A DNA stretch of 64,000 nucleotides from Shewanella xiamenensis (GTDB lineage: Bacteria; Pseudomonadota; Gammaproteobacteria; Enterobacterales; Shewanellaceae), in NCBI RefSeq assembly GCF_014647135.1, contig NZ_BMOP01000011.1:62001-126000 (forward strand), in the 5' to 3' direction. Each line of letters opens with the position of its first letter. The first letter of the stretch is position 1. Shown here one piece after another: positions 1 to 7,850 of this stretch. A program made the position numbers and the translations under genes. The notes below the pieces were generated by a model, which made no database searches, had not been told where the DNA came from, and worked only from the letters and a program-made list of their open reading frames with translations.

Positions 1-513
1 TACGCGCTGTCGCAGCAAGGTTTATTGGATGAACTGGCTGAAATCTCGCCGCAGTTACCGCTGCGGATCTGCCATAACGACACGAAAATCAACAATATGT
101 TGTTTGATAAGCGCGACATGTCGAGCATGGCGATTATCGATTTAGACACCTGCATGAAAGGTCATCTAATGTATGACTTTGGCGATATGGTGCGTACTTT
201 CTGTTCGCCCGAGGAAGAAGATTCTACTGCCCTTGAAAATGTTAAAGTGCGCCAGTCGATCTTTGCCGCCATTTGCCGTGGCTATTTAAGTGAGCTCTCC
301 GAGGTATTAACTGAGGTCGAAAAACGCAGCCTTTGGCTTGGGGCGCGAGTCATTTGCCTGATGATCGGCGTGCGTTTTTTAACGGATTATCTCAATGGCG
401 ACGTGTATTTCCACGTGCACCGTGAGGGTCATAATCTGGATAGAGCGGCGAACCAGTTTACCTTGTATCAAAGCCTGTTAGATCAAGAAGCCGAGTTAAA
501 GGCTTGCTTCTAG
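1..513 (+). CDS. APH-family phosphotransferase, C-terminal part
   Basis: The gene enters from the left edge in frame 1, so the N-terminus is missing and the first in-window TTG is not a real start. The Brenner-type catalytic loop HNDTKINN of aminoglycoside/choline-kinase-fold enzymes is visible, followed by the metal-binding IIDLDT. These are the ATP-dependent small-molecule phosphorylation residues of the APH family. In this family, proteins of this kind include N-acetylhexosamine 1-kinases, which is a plausible role, but the substrate cannot be read from the fragment. A strong terminator follows nine bases after the stop. Confidence 0.85.
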   Translation, partial: YALSQQGLLDELAEISPQLPLRICHNDTKINNMLFDKRDMSSMAIIDLDTCMKGHLMYDFGDMVRTFCSPEEEDSTALENVKVRQSIFAAICRGYLSELSEVLTEVEKRSLWLGARVICLMIGVRFLTDYLNGDVYFHVHREGHNLDRAANQFTLYQSLLDQEAELKACF

Positions 514-521
514 CCCTAATC

Positions 522-550
522 AAACGCCCCAAACGGGGCGTTTTGTTTTT
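522..550 (+). terminator. Rho-independent terminator after the phosphotransferase
   Basis: A perfect 9-bp stem (522-530 with 535-543) around a 4-nt AAAC loop runs directly into a T-rich tract. It ends the phosphotransferase transcript just before the MFS gene. Confidence 0.9.
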
Positions 551-612
551 TGCTTATATACGACATAATTGCACCATTAAAAACCCTTAGTCGCATATGG
601 ATTTGGCTTGGA

Positions 613-2037
613 ATGGGCAACCACGAAGTACCCACTGCATTAACTTGCGCGCGCCGTAGCGCCAGAAATCTCTGGTTAAGATGTACTCTGCGTCGTTCAC
701 AGCAGGAAGCCGTTGCCTCATCGATGATGACGGCAACCAGCGATAACTTTTTTAACGCTTACGCGATTTTTCTCGGTGCTAGTCTTGCGCAAATGGGCTT
801 TGTTACTGGTTTACCGCAGCTCTTTGGGGCGATGTCGCAGTTAGTTTCTGTCTGGTTAGCGAGCCATTTTTCCCGTCGCGGGTTTATCGTTTGCTGCGCA
901 GCTTTGCAAGCTGTTGTGGTATTGGCGATGGGCGTGTTGGCGGCCTTTCGCCCCGATCACGCAGTGTGGATATTTATCGCGCTCGCCGTGGGATACCACG
1001 GTTTTATTAATCTTATCCAACCCCATTGGCGCGCGTGGATGGGGTCTATCGTGCCTGAACGTCGCCGTGGCGCCTTTTTCGCGGCGCGTACCCGCTTAAC
1101 CATGGGCGCATCCTTAAGCGTGTTCTTTATTGGCGGTGGTATTCTGACCTTGACCGATTCGCAGCAAATGGCCTGGTTGGGTTTTACGCTGCTGTTTTCG
1201 ATTGCCGCCATGGGGCGTTTTGTCTCGGCTTGGTTATTACTGCAAATGCACGATCCTGATCCGCGTGAAGCCAAGCAGTGCGGCGTGTTTATCCAAACCA
1301 TTCGCAATTTTCGCGGCGCATGGAAGGATAAAACCTTTCGCCAGTACAGCTTGTTTGTGGCCAGTATGCAGGCGATGGTCGCCATATCGGCGCCATTTTT
1401 CGCTGTGTATATGCTAGAAGACCTGCACTTTAGCTACATCGAATTTGTGCTCGCGAGTGTGGCCTCGATAGCGACTCAATTTGTGACGCTAAAGTTTTGG
1501 GGGCGATTTAGCGATCAATTCGGCAATCGTTTGGTGATGATTATTACCAGTTGCATGATCCCAAGCTTGCCATTGTTATGGCTGTTTTCCGATAACTATC
1601 TGTATATTCTCCTTATTCAGGCATTTTCGGGCCTCGCGTGGAGCGGCTTTACCTTAAGTACCGCCAATTACCTTTATGATATTCGTCCCTTTCGCAGTGA
1701 CTTTGCGACCTATGCAGCGTTGCAAGCGTCACTCAGTGCGGGATTCGTATTTGTGGGGGCGATGGTTGGCGGCACGATAGCCTCCCATGCGGCGGACTTT
1801 TTAGTCTGGTCAGGCTGGAATGCTTGGCTCAGTAGCCCGATTTTTGTAGTGTTTTTAGTATCGACCATACTGCGCGCATTTGTGACACTGTGGTTTATTC
1901 CGCGCTCGGTCGAACCCAAAGTCAGGCCTCGGCCGCAGTTACTGCAACTTATCTTCCGTATCCGCGGTTTTAATGCAATTTCGGGCGTGAGTCTCGACTG
2001 GCTAACTGTGGTTAAGCGTCGGAAAAATAATGAGTAA
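613..2037 (+). CDS. MFS transporter
   Basis: Predicted 474-aa inner-membrane protein with about eleven to twelve hydrophobic segments spread over its length and the usual loop between the two halves (around residues 210-240 from this start). The general MFS pattern is clear but no substrate signature is recognisable. The frame is open further upstream to a TTG at 550, but that lies in the T tract of the preceding terminator, so the ATG at 613 is preferred. The stop runs straight into a heptamer repeat array shared with the tail of the convergent sulfotransferase gene. Confidence 0.8.
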   Translation: MGNHEVPTALTCARRSARNLWLRCTLRRSQQEAVASSMMTATSDNFFNAYAIFLGASLAQMGFVTGLPQLFGAMSQLVSVWLASHFSRRGFIVCCAALQAVVVLAMGVLAAFRPDHAVWIFIALAVGYHGFINLIQPHWRAWMGSIVPERRRGAFFAARTRLTMGASLSVFFIGGGILTLTDSQQMAWLGFTLLFSIAAMGRFVSAWLLLQMHDPDPREAKQCGVFIQTIRNFRGAWKDKTFRQYSLFVASMQAMVAISAPFFAVYMLEDLHFSYIEFVLASVASIATQFVTLKFWGRFSDQFGNRLVMIITSCMIPSLPLLWLFSDNYLYILLIQAFSGLAWSGFTLSTANYLYDIRPFRSDFATYAALQASLSAGFVFVGAMVGGTIASHAADFLVWSGWNAWLSSPIFVVFLVSTILRAFVTLWFIPRSVEPKVRPRPQLLQLIFRIRGFNAISGVSLDWLTVVKRRKNNE

Positions 2038-2082
2038 CCTAGAACCTAGAACCTAGAATCTAGAATCTAGAACCTAGAACCT
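2034..2082. repeat. Tandem heptamer array AGAA(C/T)CT x6 (CTAG family, copy A)
   Basis: Six consecutive 7-bp units AGAACCT or AGAATCT (2041-2082), preceded by a partial unit that overlaps the MFS stop codon. The array fills the space between two convergent genes, and another CTAG overlaps the sulfotransferase stop at 2088. Same unit as the arrays at 37437-37478 and 47.2-47.4 kb. Confidence 0.95.
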
Positions 2083-2087
2083 TGGCC

Positions 2088-2951
2088 CTAGATTTTATAA
2101 TCAAAGAACTTACGTTTGTCTGGCCCCGAGGCATTGGCGCTGATCTTATTCGGGTGTTTATATTCATCCCAACTGGCCACATTGCGGCCGACATTGAGCT
2201 TAGGAAAGCTCTGCTGATTTTCGGTAGCGGCTAGGCCCATAAAAGCCAATAGCTGACCGAGGGCACCTTGTTGGCTCACATCGATACTGAGTAAGTCGTG
2301 TCTGCCCGCAAAATAGTCGAACACGCTTTGTTTATGGCGCAGATAACAATCGATAAGATGTTGTTCATCCTGCGGATTTTCGACTATACCTACGCCAAAG
2401 CTATGGCGAAAGCTGCGCTTCATGATTGGGTGGAATCGGCCAGTTTTGGCATCTAAATGTGGCAGCATTCGACCGAGTAACATCTGCATCGACGGCACCC
2501 AAGAGTCTAACTCTCGGTCAATATAGACAAATTTGGCCTCGGGGAAGAGTTTATCTAACTGTTTGAAATCACTAAAACAAGGCGCATCGGAAATCGCATC
2601 AGCCTGCATAAAGGCTGCTTTAGTAAACGCCATATGTGCCACTTTTAAACCTTGCTCCAATAGCGCCACGCTTACGCTCGTCGTCCCAGTACGGGGCAAG
2701 CCGATAAAAATAACCTTCTGTTTTTGCTCGGCAACAACCGACTCATGCTTAATCGCATTTGGCTCGATTGCACTCGGCTTGGTTGCACTTGGCTCGATTG
2801 CGCTTGGCTTGGTTGCATTCGGCGCGAGTAAGCTTAGCCTGATGTCATTTGGTTTAGTCGAATCGCACTGTGGCTGATTGAGCTGCACATCTTCACTATG
2901 GTTATGCCTTTGAGAATCAGGAAGGGTGGCAATAGTTGCGTTATCAGGCAT
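2088..2951 (-). CDS. P-loop sulfotransferase family protein with repeat linker
   Basis: 287-aa protein. The segment KVIFIGLPRTGTTSVSVAL (about residues 79-97) is a PAPS-type sulfotransferase P-loop (R-T-G-T-T), and the rest resembles the bacterial/eukaryotic sulfotransferase group that includes short secondary-metabolite or carbohydrate enzymes; the acceptor is unknown. The N-terminal ~75 residues look unrelated to the catalytic fold and contain five pentapeptides of the form [NS]A[TI][KE]P, encoded by 15-bp tandem repeats. The start at 2951 includes this segment; starting further in would remove the repeats, so the exact N-terminus is uncertain. No signal peptide is seen, suggesting a cytoplasmic enzyme. 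Confidence 0.75.
   Translation of the reverse strand: MPDNATIATLPDSQRHNHSEDVQLNQPQCDSTKPNDIRLSLLAPNATKPSAIEPSATKPSAIEPNAIKHESVVAEQKQKVIFIGLPRTGTTSVSVALLEQGLKVAHMAFTKAAFMQADAISDAPCFSDFKQLDKLFPEAKFVYIDRELDSWVPSMQMLLGRMLPHLDAKTGRFHPIMKRSFRHSFGVGIVENPQDEQHLIDCYLRHKQSVFDYFAGRHDLLSIDVSQQGALGQLLAFMGLAATENQQSFPKLNVGRNVASWDEYKHPNKISANASGPDKRKFFDYKI
2746..2820 (-). repeat. 15-bp in-frame tandem repeat in the sulfotransferase gene
   Basis: Four clear 15-bp units (2761-2775, 2776-2790, 2791-2805, 2806-2820) plus one diverged unit at 2746-2760. Alternate units are more alike, giving a 30-bp higher-order period. The unit length preserves frame, so copy number can change without frameshift. Confidence 0.9.
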
Positions 2952-3146
2952 GGATTAGGCTCGGCATTGTTGTCAGCGTGGTCGCGATGGGTAGGTAAAT
3001 TGGGGTTTAACATTAGCGTTTTATCAACGTTGGCAGTATATCGCAGTGCACAGGTTTTGGCAGCGCAAAGCTGGCGTTGCGTCGGTATTGCGTTGTAGAG
3101 GCAATCAACAGCATAAATTCCTTTATGCTAGAAGCAGTTGGGCAAG

Positions 3147-3253
3147 GTGAGGCGATTACTTGTATTATTTGCCTCATTTAGTGAGGCGAATAGGTTTGTT
3201 AATTGACTCATTGTGTGAGTAAAATAGGCTTGTTATTTGACTCATGGGGTAGG
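3147..3253 (+). repeat. 34-bp direct-repeat array in front of the Fic gene (candidate operator)
   Basis: Two full repeats (3165-3198, 3199-3232) are flanked in the same phase by half units (3147-3164 and 3233-3253), ending just before the Fic start. Each full unit contains a short palindrome: CCTCA-N5-TGAGG in the first and ACTCA-N5-TGAGT in the second; the third is degenerate. Regular spacing of palindromes beside a gene whose product ends in a helix-turn-helix suggests cooperative binding, perhaps autoregulation (inference). Confidence 0.8.
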
Positions 3254-3255
3254 AT

Positions 3256-4371
3256 ATGTGGATTTGGCAGCAAGCCGATTGGCCTAAATTTCATTGGAAT
3301 GCCAGCAGCATTGATGTCTTGCTGCGTCAGGTCTATTTCAATCAGGGCCAACTCCTCGGCAAGCAAATGCTAAGTCCCGACGACAACAAGTTAACCTCAG
3401 CGGCGGCACTCGACACCTTACTCGCTAATATTATCCATTCCAGTGCCATTGAAGGTGAAAAGCTCAATGCGGCTTCGGTGCGCTCATCCTTGGCTAAAAA
3501 ACTCGGTGTGTCCGAAGACAAACCGTATCCGACCACGGCACAAACCGATGGTTTAGCCGACATTATGCTCGATGCCTTAAAAAATTTAGATACAGAGTTA
3601 ACCCTTGAGCGGATATTAGGTTGGCATAAACAGTTATTTCCCCAGGGTTATACGCTGTTTAATCCCGTTATTGGTGGAGCGCTACGTGGCGATACGCCTA
3701 TGCAAGTTGTCTCAGGCCGGATTGATAAACCAAGGGTGCATTTTGAGGCCCCCTCTCGAGCGACTTTGGACGCTGAACTCTCACTGTTTATCGAATGGTT
3801 TAATGCTTCACGGCAAGAGCCTGGCTTAGATCCGCTTATCCGTGCGGCGATAACTCACCTTTGGTTTGTGACTCTGCATCCGCTTGATGATGGTAATGGG
3901 CGCATCACGCGTTTATTGACCGATTTAGCTTTAGCGCAAGCGGAAAAACGCTCAATTCGTTTTTACGCAATGTCGGTCAGTATTCTGGCCCGTCGCCAAG
4001 CCTACTATGACATTTTAGAGTCCACCCAAAGGGGCGATGTCGATATTACTCCTTGGTTAGTATGGTTTTTTGAAACCCTCAATGATTGCTTACTCAATGC
4101 GATGGCCGATGTGAACAAGACTCTGCGGAAAACGCAGTATTGGCAAAATCTCGAGCAATCCCTATTGAGTCAGGAGCAAGCCAAAGTGCTCAATCGGATG
4201 TTAGATGGCGATTTTGAATTAGGGATGAATAGTGGTCAATATCAAAAGGTCGCTAAGGTGAGCCGCGCCACCGCCACCCGTCACCTTGCGCAAATGGTCG
4301 AGCAAGGCTTTTTAGTAAAAGCCGACGCCGGCGGCCGAAGTACGAGGTACTTATTGCCGAGTGGGAGGTAG
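3256..4371 (+). CDS. Fic family protein (class II AMP-transferase) with C-terminal HTH
   Basis: 371-aa protein with the Fic active-site motif HPLDDGNGR at residues 208-216; the motif His deprotonates the target hydroxyl for AMP transfer from ATP. An N-terminal inhibitory motif S-x-x-x-E-G is at residues 62-67 (S62, E66, G67), the class II arrangement in which the Glu blocks ATP gamma-phosphate binding. The last ~60 residues form a winged-helix-like segment (ATATRHLAQMVEQGFLVKA). The target is unknown. The upstream 34-bp repeat array makes DNA binding by the C-terminus, and hence self-regulation, likely. Start ATG at 3256 follows TAGGAT. Confidence 0.92.
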   Translation: MWIWQQADWPKFHWNASSIDVLLRQVYFNQGQLLGKQMLSPDDNKLTSAAALDTLLANIIHSSAIEGEKLNAASVRSSLAKKLGVSEDKPYPTTAQTDGLADIMLDALKNLDTELTLERILGWHKQLFPQGYTLFNPVIGGALRGDTPMQVVSGRIDKPRVHFEAPSRATLDAELSLFIEWFNASRQEPGLDPLIRAAITHLWFVTLHPLDDGNGRITRLLTDLALAQAEKRSIRFYAMSVSILARRQAYYDILESTQRGDVDITPWLVWFFETLNDCLLNAMADVNKTLRKTQYWQNLEQSLLSQEQAKVLNRMLDGDFELGMNSGQYQKVAKVSRATATRHLAQMVEQGFLVKADAGGRSTRYLLPSGR

Positions 4372-4402
4372 TGAGTGCTGAGCTTTAAGGCTCAACAGTG
4401 GC

Positions 4403-4500
4403 CACAAAATGGTATCGCCCGCAGGCACGCCGTAAACTCTTCCATGAGGGCTCCACCGCGCCATCCATGGCGTAGAGGGCCTGCCCATCGATACCATTTT
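4403..4500. repeat. Structured ~95-bp intergenic repeat element, left of the defence island
   Basis: A perfect 12-bp inverted repeat (4406-4417 with 4489-4500) encloses a second 6-bp pair (4421-4426 with 4479-4484) and an inner hairpin CGCCAT-CC-ATGGCG (4459-4472). The whole can fold as one long branched stem. A core CACGCCGT...CCATG...GGCTC is shared with the complement of the element at 12300-12367. It looks like a small dispersed non-coding repeat rather than a gene; the remainder of the 4372-4668 gap shows only the endonuclease promoter region. Confidence 0.75.
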
Positions 4501-4668
4501 CCGCTGTGCAGCCCTCGTATAGAGTCAACTTCAGTGTGAGCCTTGAATGAGGTTACAAATTTGTAGTTGAATAAGCGCATACTCACAATTGATATCTACG
4601 CTTCTTTTAATTAAATATCAGTATGTTATATTTCATCAAGCTTATTGAGTAAGGATTGGTGACGAATA

Positions 4669-5964
4669 ATGGAAATTCAGATTGGTGATGTACTGAGATA
4701 TAAAAAGCCAGCATGTGGAGAAAACATGTATGAAGATGGCTACCTCAATTTCCACTTTCTAACCAAATCCATCGACGTCAACAACCTGCAACTTGAAAAG
4801 GGAATCAATCCCTGCGCCAAAATCAAAACGAGCTTGGGTCAACTTGTGCGCCCGGCAATACTGATTTCCAGTAGCCCAAATAAAAAAGGATCAGTAGAAA
4901 CCCCCTGGGAAGATTTTTATGACGTTGATAATGGTCATATTCGCTACTTTGGTGACAACAAAGAACCAGGTAAAGATCCTGCTACCGCACAAGGAAATAA
5001 AGCACTACTTGAAGCGTTTCGTTTAGCCCATTCACACAGTGTGGACGAGAGATTATTAACTCCACCTATCTTGTTTTTTAAGCGGGCGATAGTTAATGGT
5101 GTCGCTAAAGGCTATCCGCAATTTTATGGATTGGGGATCATCAACAGTGTTGAATTAGTGACTCAGTGGGACAATAAATTAGCTCGCACTTTTACAAATT
5201 ATGCCTTTGATTTTACGGTGCTTTGTATTGCCGCAGAGCATGAAGAGTTCGAATGGGATTGGATAAATAGCCGCCGTAAAAAAGGCTTTTCGCTCGCGAT
5301 AACCAATAATGCCGCCCCTAAAAGCTGGCGACAATGGCTAAATGAAGGTAGTAACTCTCTTAATAAATTACGCCGTCGAGTTTCCAAACTGAGTCTTGAG
5401 AAAACGGTAAACCAAAAGCCTATTCCGGGATCGGAGTCCGATAAAATTTTAAATCAAATTTATGATTACTATGCCAACAAGAAGCATAGATTTGAGGCAC
5501 TCGCTGAGGTTATTGCAGAGCGCGTAATCGATAGGGAGCTTGGCATTTATCAAAAAGGCTGGGTGACTCAAGGCTCAGGTGACGGTGGTGCCGATTTTAT
5601 CGGTAAGGTGACGTTGGGCTGTGGATTCTCCAAAGTGGAGTTGATTGTGCTAGGGCAGGCAAAATGTGAGTCACTTAATACGCCAACAGGTGGTAATCAT
5701 ATTGCTCGTACTGTGGCCCGCTTAAAGCGTGGTTGGCTCGGCGTCTATGTAACTACCAGTTATTTTTCTGACTCGGTTCAACGAGAAGTGATTGAAGACA
5801 AGTATCCAATTATTTTGATCCATGGTCGTAGACTTGCGGAGGAAGTTGCTAAAATTGTCTATGAAAGCGAAGCGTATTCGAATGTCACTGAGTTTTTAAT
5901 CGCGATGGATGCAGTGTATCCATCGCGATTAAAGCAAAGGCAAGCTGAAGAGATTCTAAATTAG
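4669..5964 (+). CDS. Mrr-like restriction endonuclease with AspBHI-like N-terminal domain
   Basis: 431-aa protein. The C-terminal part has a PD-(D/E)XK nuclease core of the Mrr type: GDGGAD with D309, then a strand ending in Q330-A-K332 (QxK). The N-terminal ~200 residues (start MEIQIGDVLRYKK, then TPWEDFYDVDNGHIRYFGDNK-like text at about 83-103) resemble the recognition domain of AspBHI, a modified-cytosine-dependent enzyme; this is from memory. It faces the methyltransferase/GHKL/receiver operon and its stop codon overlaps the receiver gene stop by 4 bp. It may be the nuclease of that system, or an independent type IV-like enzyme. Confidence 0.82.
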   Translation: MEIQIGDVLRYKKPACGENMYEDGYLNFHFLTKSIDVNNLQLEKGINPCAKIKTSLGQLVRPAILISSSPNKKGSVETPWEDFYDVDNGHIRYFGDNKEPGKDPATAQGNKALLEAFRLAHSHSVDERLLTPPILFFKRAIVNGVAKGYPQFYGLGIINSVELVTQWDNKLARTFTNYAFDFTVLCIAAEHEEFEWDWINSRRKKGFSLAITNNAAPKSWRQWLNEGSNSLNKLRRRVSKLSLEKTVNQKPIPGSESDKILNQIYDYYANKKHRFEALAEVIAERVIDRELGIYQKGWVTQGSGDGGADFIGKVTLGCGFSKVELIVLGQAKCESLNTPTGGNHIARTVARLKRGWLGVYVTTSYFSDSVQREVIEDKYPIILIHGRRLAEEVAKIVYESEAYSNVTEFLIAMDAVYPSRLKQRQAEEILN

Positions 5965-7850
5965 TTAATGAAATCTAATCCAACTCTAGATTTTGATACC
6001 CCAAGTCTACCTAGTAAGTTTAATGCATATTCATATCTTAATTCTGCAACTACAGTACCTTCAAATGGTGTGATTTTTAACTCAAGACCTTGCTCACATG
6101 GCTGAGCAGAATATAACTTCAACTTTCCGTCATCTATATTGAAAATCCCTTGTTTTTCCACATAAAAATCTTTGGCCTTAGGGTTTGCTTTACCATCGAT
6201 TCCTACAGTAAAACTAAGAATTTTAATTTCATCTACATTTTTATTTGGTTTGATAAATATCATATTGTTAGATGTAGAATGTTCAATCACTTGTATCATT
6301 AAATCATCATCAGAAAAAGATGGGACATTTTCTGGTGCAATTTTTAAGCTCCTTATCATACTGTCCCTAGTGCTCTTTAAAGCTTCTCTAGCATCAAACA
6401 TCTGCACTAATGTAATTGGCATAAGTTGATCCAATGGATTAATATCTTGAGCTTTATCACTATGATAAATATTTTTCTGCCCAGGTACTAAGTCACAGAT
6501 TGGAGTTAAACAAAGCCAATAATTATGATTAATTTCTAAAATATGCCCGGTGATTATGTGATGTGTTGTTATAGTTCTTGAGCAACTAAAACAGTTCGCA
6601 TGTAAGATTTGTTCAACTTCACTTTCCATAACTTTAGTATCTACGAAGTAGTTTAGTGCGCTTTGTTGGTCAGTTTCTAAAACTTTTATTTTGTTGACTA
6701 AATTTGCCGTAAACGTACCAAGTTCATATTTTATTTCTGTAGCAAGTTCCTCCCATAGCTTGGATATTGTGTTCCATGCTGCGGTTTGAATCTCACTATT
6801 ATTTTCAGCTTTTAATAACTCTTTCAGCCAAGCAGCTTGTAAGTACTTTTTGTTAAGAATGTTGCTTGAGGCTGAAACCCCTTTGCTTTCTATTTCATTT
6901 CTTAATTTAGATAAGATAAGTTTATGTGGGTGTGGCCGCCAACTCTCCATAGCTTCTAGGAGTTTATTCGGGATCTCACTCACTGGCGTTTGTTTTTTTC
7001 CTATTACGGTTAGAAACAAATCCTCAGTTTTAACCCATGTGGTTTCGCCATTTTTTCCCCAGTCAAAATGTTTAGCAGTTTCCAGGGAAAACTTATCATC
7101 ATATTCTTTAAGTATTTCGATACATACCCATTTTATTAATAGCTTTTTGCCTAAATTTATTTCTTCGGGTTTTTCATCATATATAGATGAAAACTCATCA
7201 AAAAATTCATGCGTAAGTGAACCATTTCTTAACTCAGTTTCGTGATTTTTAAGTAGTAATAAAAGATCAATTTTCGGGATTGAATTAATTAACTTTTCTC
7301 TAATGTTTGGTTCTTTAATTTCCCATAGATCTAATGCATCGTTTACTAATTTTAATGGTGTTGGAGGTAAGCTTGCTAACGCAGGCTTAGCTTGTAACGA
7401 GACAACAATGTCGGTAAAAACATCATTTACAGAACCCTTTTCACCCGTATACCCTTTAGTATGTACTGCAACAATATTAAAGTGTCTATTATTAGATAGA
7501 TTTTTTATTATATTAATAGATTTCTGGCAGAAGCCTTCATCTTCACCATCTAAATGATAATCCAAAATTAAAAGATCACTATGATGAAGTCTACTCGATA
7601 CATTGTCGATAGATAACTTGTCTTCTTCACCATCATAAACATCTAATAGCCAGTTATATTTTATATCACGGCTAACGGCAATGATTTCTGAGAGACGCTT
7701 AATATCTTCACTATTAAAATCATCTCTACCTTTTGTAACCAGAGCATCTAAGGTCGGATATTCGTCATCAATCACAGTAACTGTTCTTATAGGGTCAATA
7801 TAAGCCTGTTTTAGAAAAGGTTTGTAATCAAACTCCATATTATTACGCAT
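5961..7850 (-). CDS. Receiver-domain protein of a defence-type operon, large unknown C-terminus
   Basis: 629-aa protein. Residues ~20-140 look like a response-regulator receiver: acidic pair D28-D29 in TVTVIDDE, candidate phospho-acceptor D97 at the end of a hydrophobic strand (LLILD), and T131-K132 after another strand (IVAVHTK). The remaining ~480 residues match nothing I recognise. They contain four cysteines in two pairs (C420/C423 and C447/C452) that could bind zinc. The ATG overlaps the end of the GHKL gene by 8 bp, implying translational coupling; a second ATG four codons in is also possible. Base composition is A+T-rich compared with housekeeping neighbours. Role inferred: phosphorylation-controlled partner of the 989-aa protein. 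Confidence 0.8.
   Translation of the reverse strand: MRNNMEFDYKPFLKQAYIDPIRTVTVIDDEYPTLDALVTKGRDDFNSEDIKRLSEIIAVSRDIKYNWLLDVYDGEEDKLSIDNVSSRLHHSDLLILDYHLDGEDEGFCQKSINIIKNLSNNRHFNIVAVHTKGYTGEKGSVNDVFTDIVVSLQAKPALASLPPTPLKLVNDALDLWEIKEPNIREKLINSIPKIDLLLLLKNHETELRNGSLTHEFFDEFSSIYDEKPEEINLGKKLLIKWVCIEILKEYDDKFSLETAKHFDWGKNGETTWVKTEDLFLTVIGKKQTPVSEIPNKLLEAMESWRPHPHKLILSKLRNEIESKGVSASSNILNKKYLQAAWLKELLKAENNSEIQTAAWNTISKLWEELATEIKYELGTFTANLVNKIKVLETDQQSALNYFVDTKVMESEVEQILHANCFSCSRTITTHHIITGHILEINHNYWLCLTPICDLVPGQKNIYHSDKAQDINPLDQLMPITLVQMFDAREALKSTRDSMIRSLKIAPENVPSFSDDDLMIQVIEHSTSNNMIFIKPNKNVDEIKILSFTVGIDGKANPKAKDFYVEKQGIFNIDDGKLKLYSAQPCEQGLELKITPFEGTVVAELRYEYALNLLGRLGVSKSRVGLDFIN

Noticed and set aside
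2898..3098. Rightward 66-codon open frame overlapping the start of the sulfotransferase gene
   Set aside because: It overlaps an opposite-strand gene, has no ribosome-binding site and no recognisable domain.
3147..3253. 34-bp repeats as a CRISPR array
   Set aside because: The repeats abut without unique spacers and there are no cas genes.
4392..4586. Leftward 64-codon open frame in the Fic-endonuclease gap
   Set aside because: It is almost wholly made of the structured repeat element, which explains the open frame.
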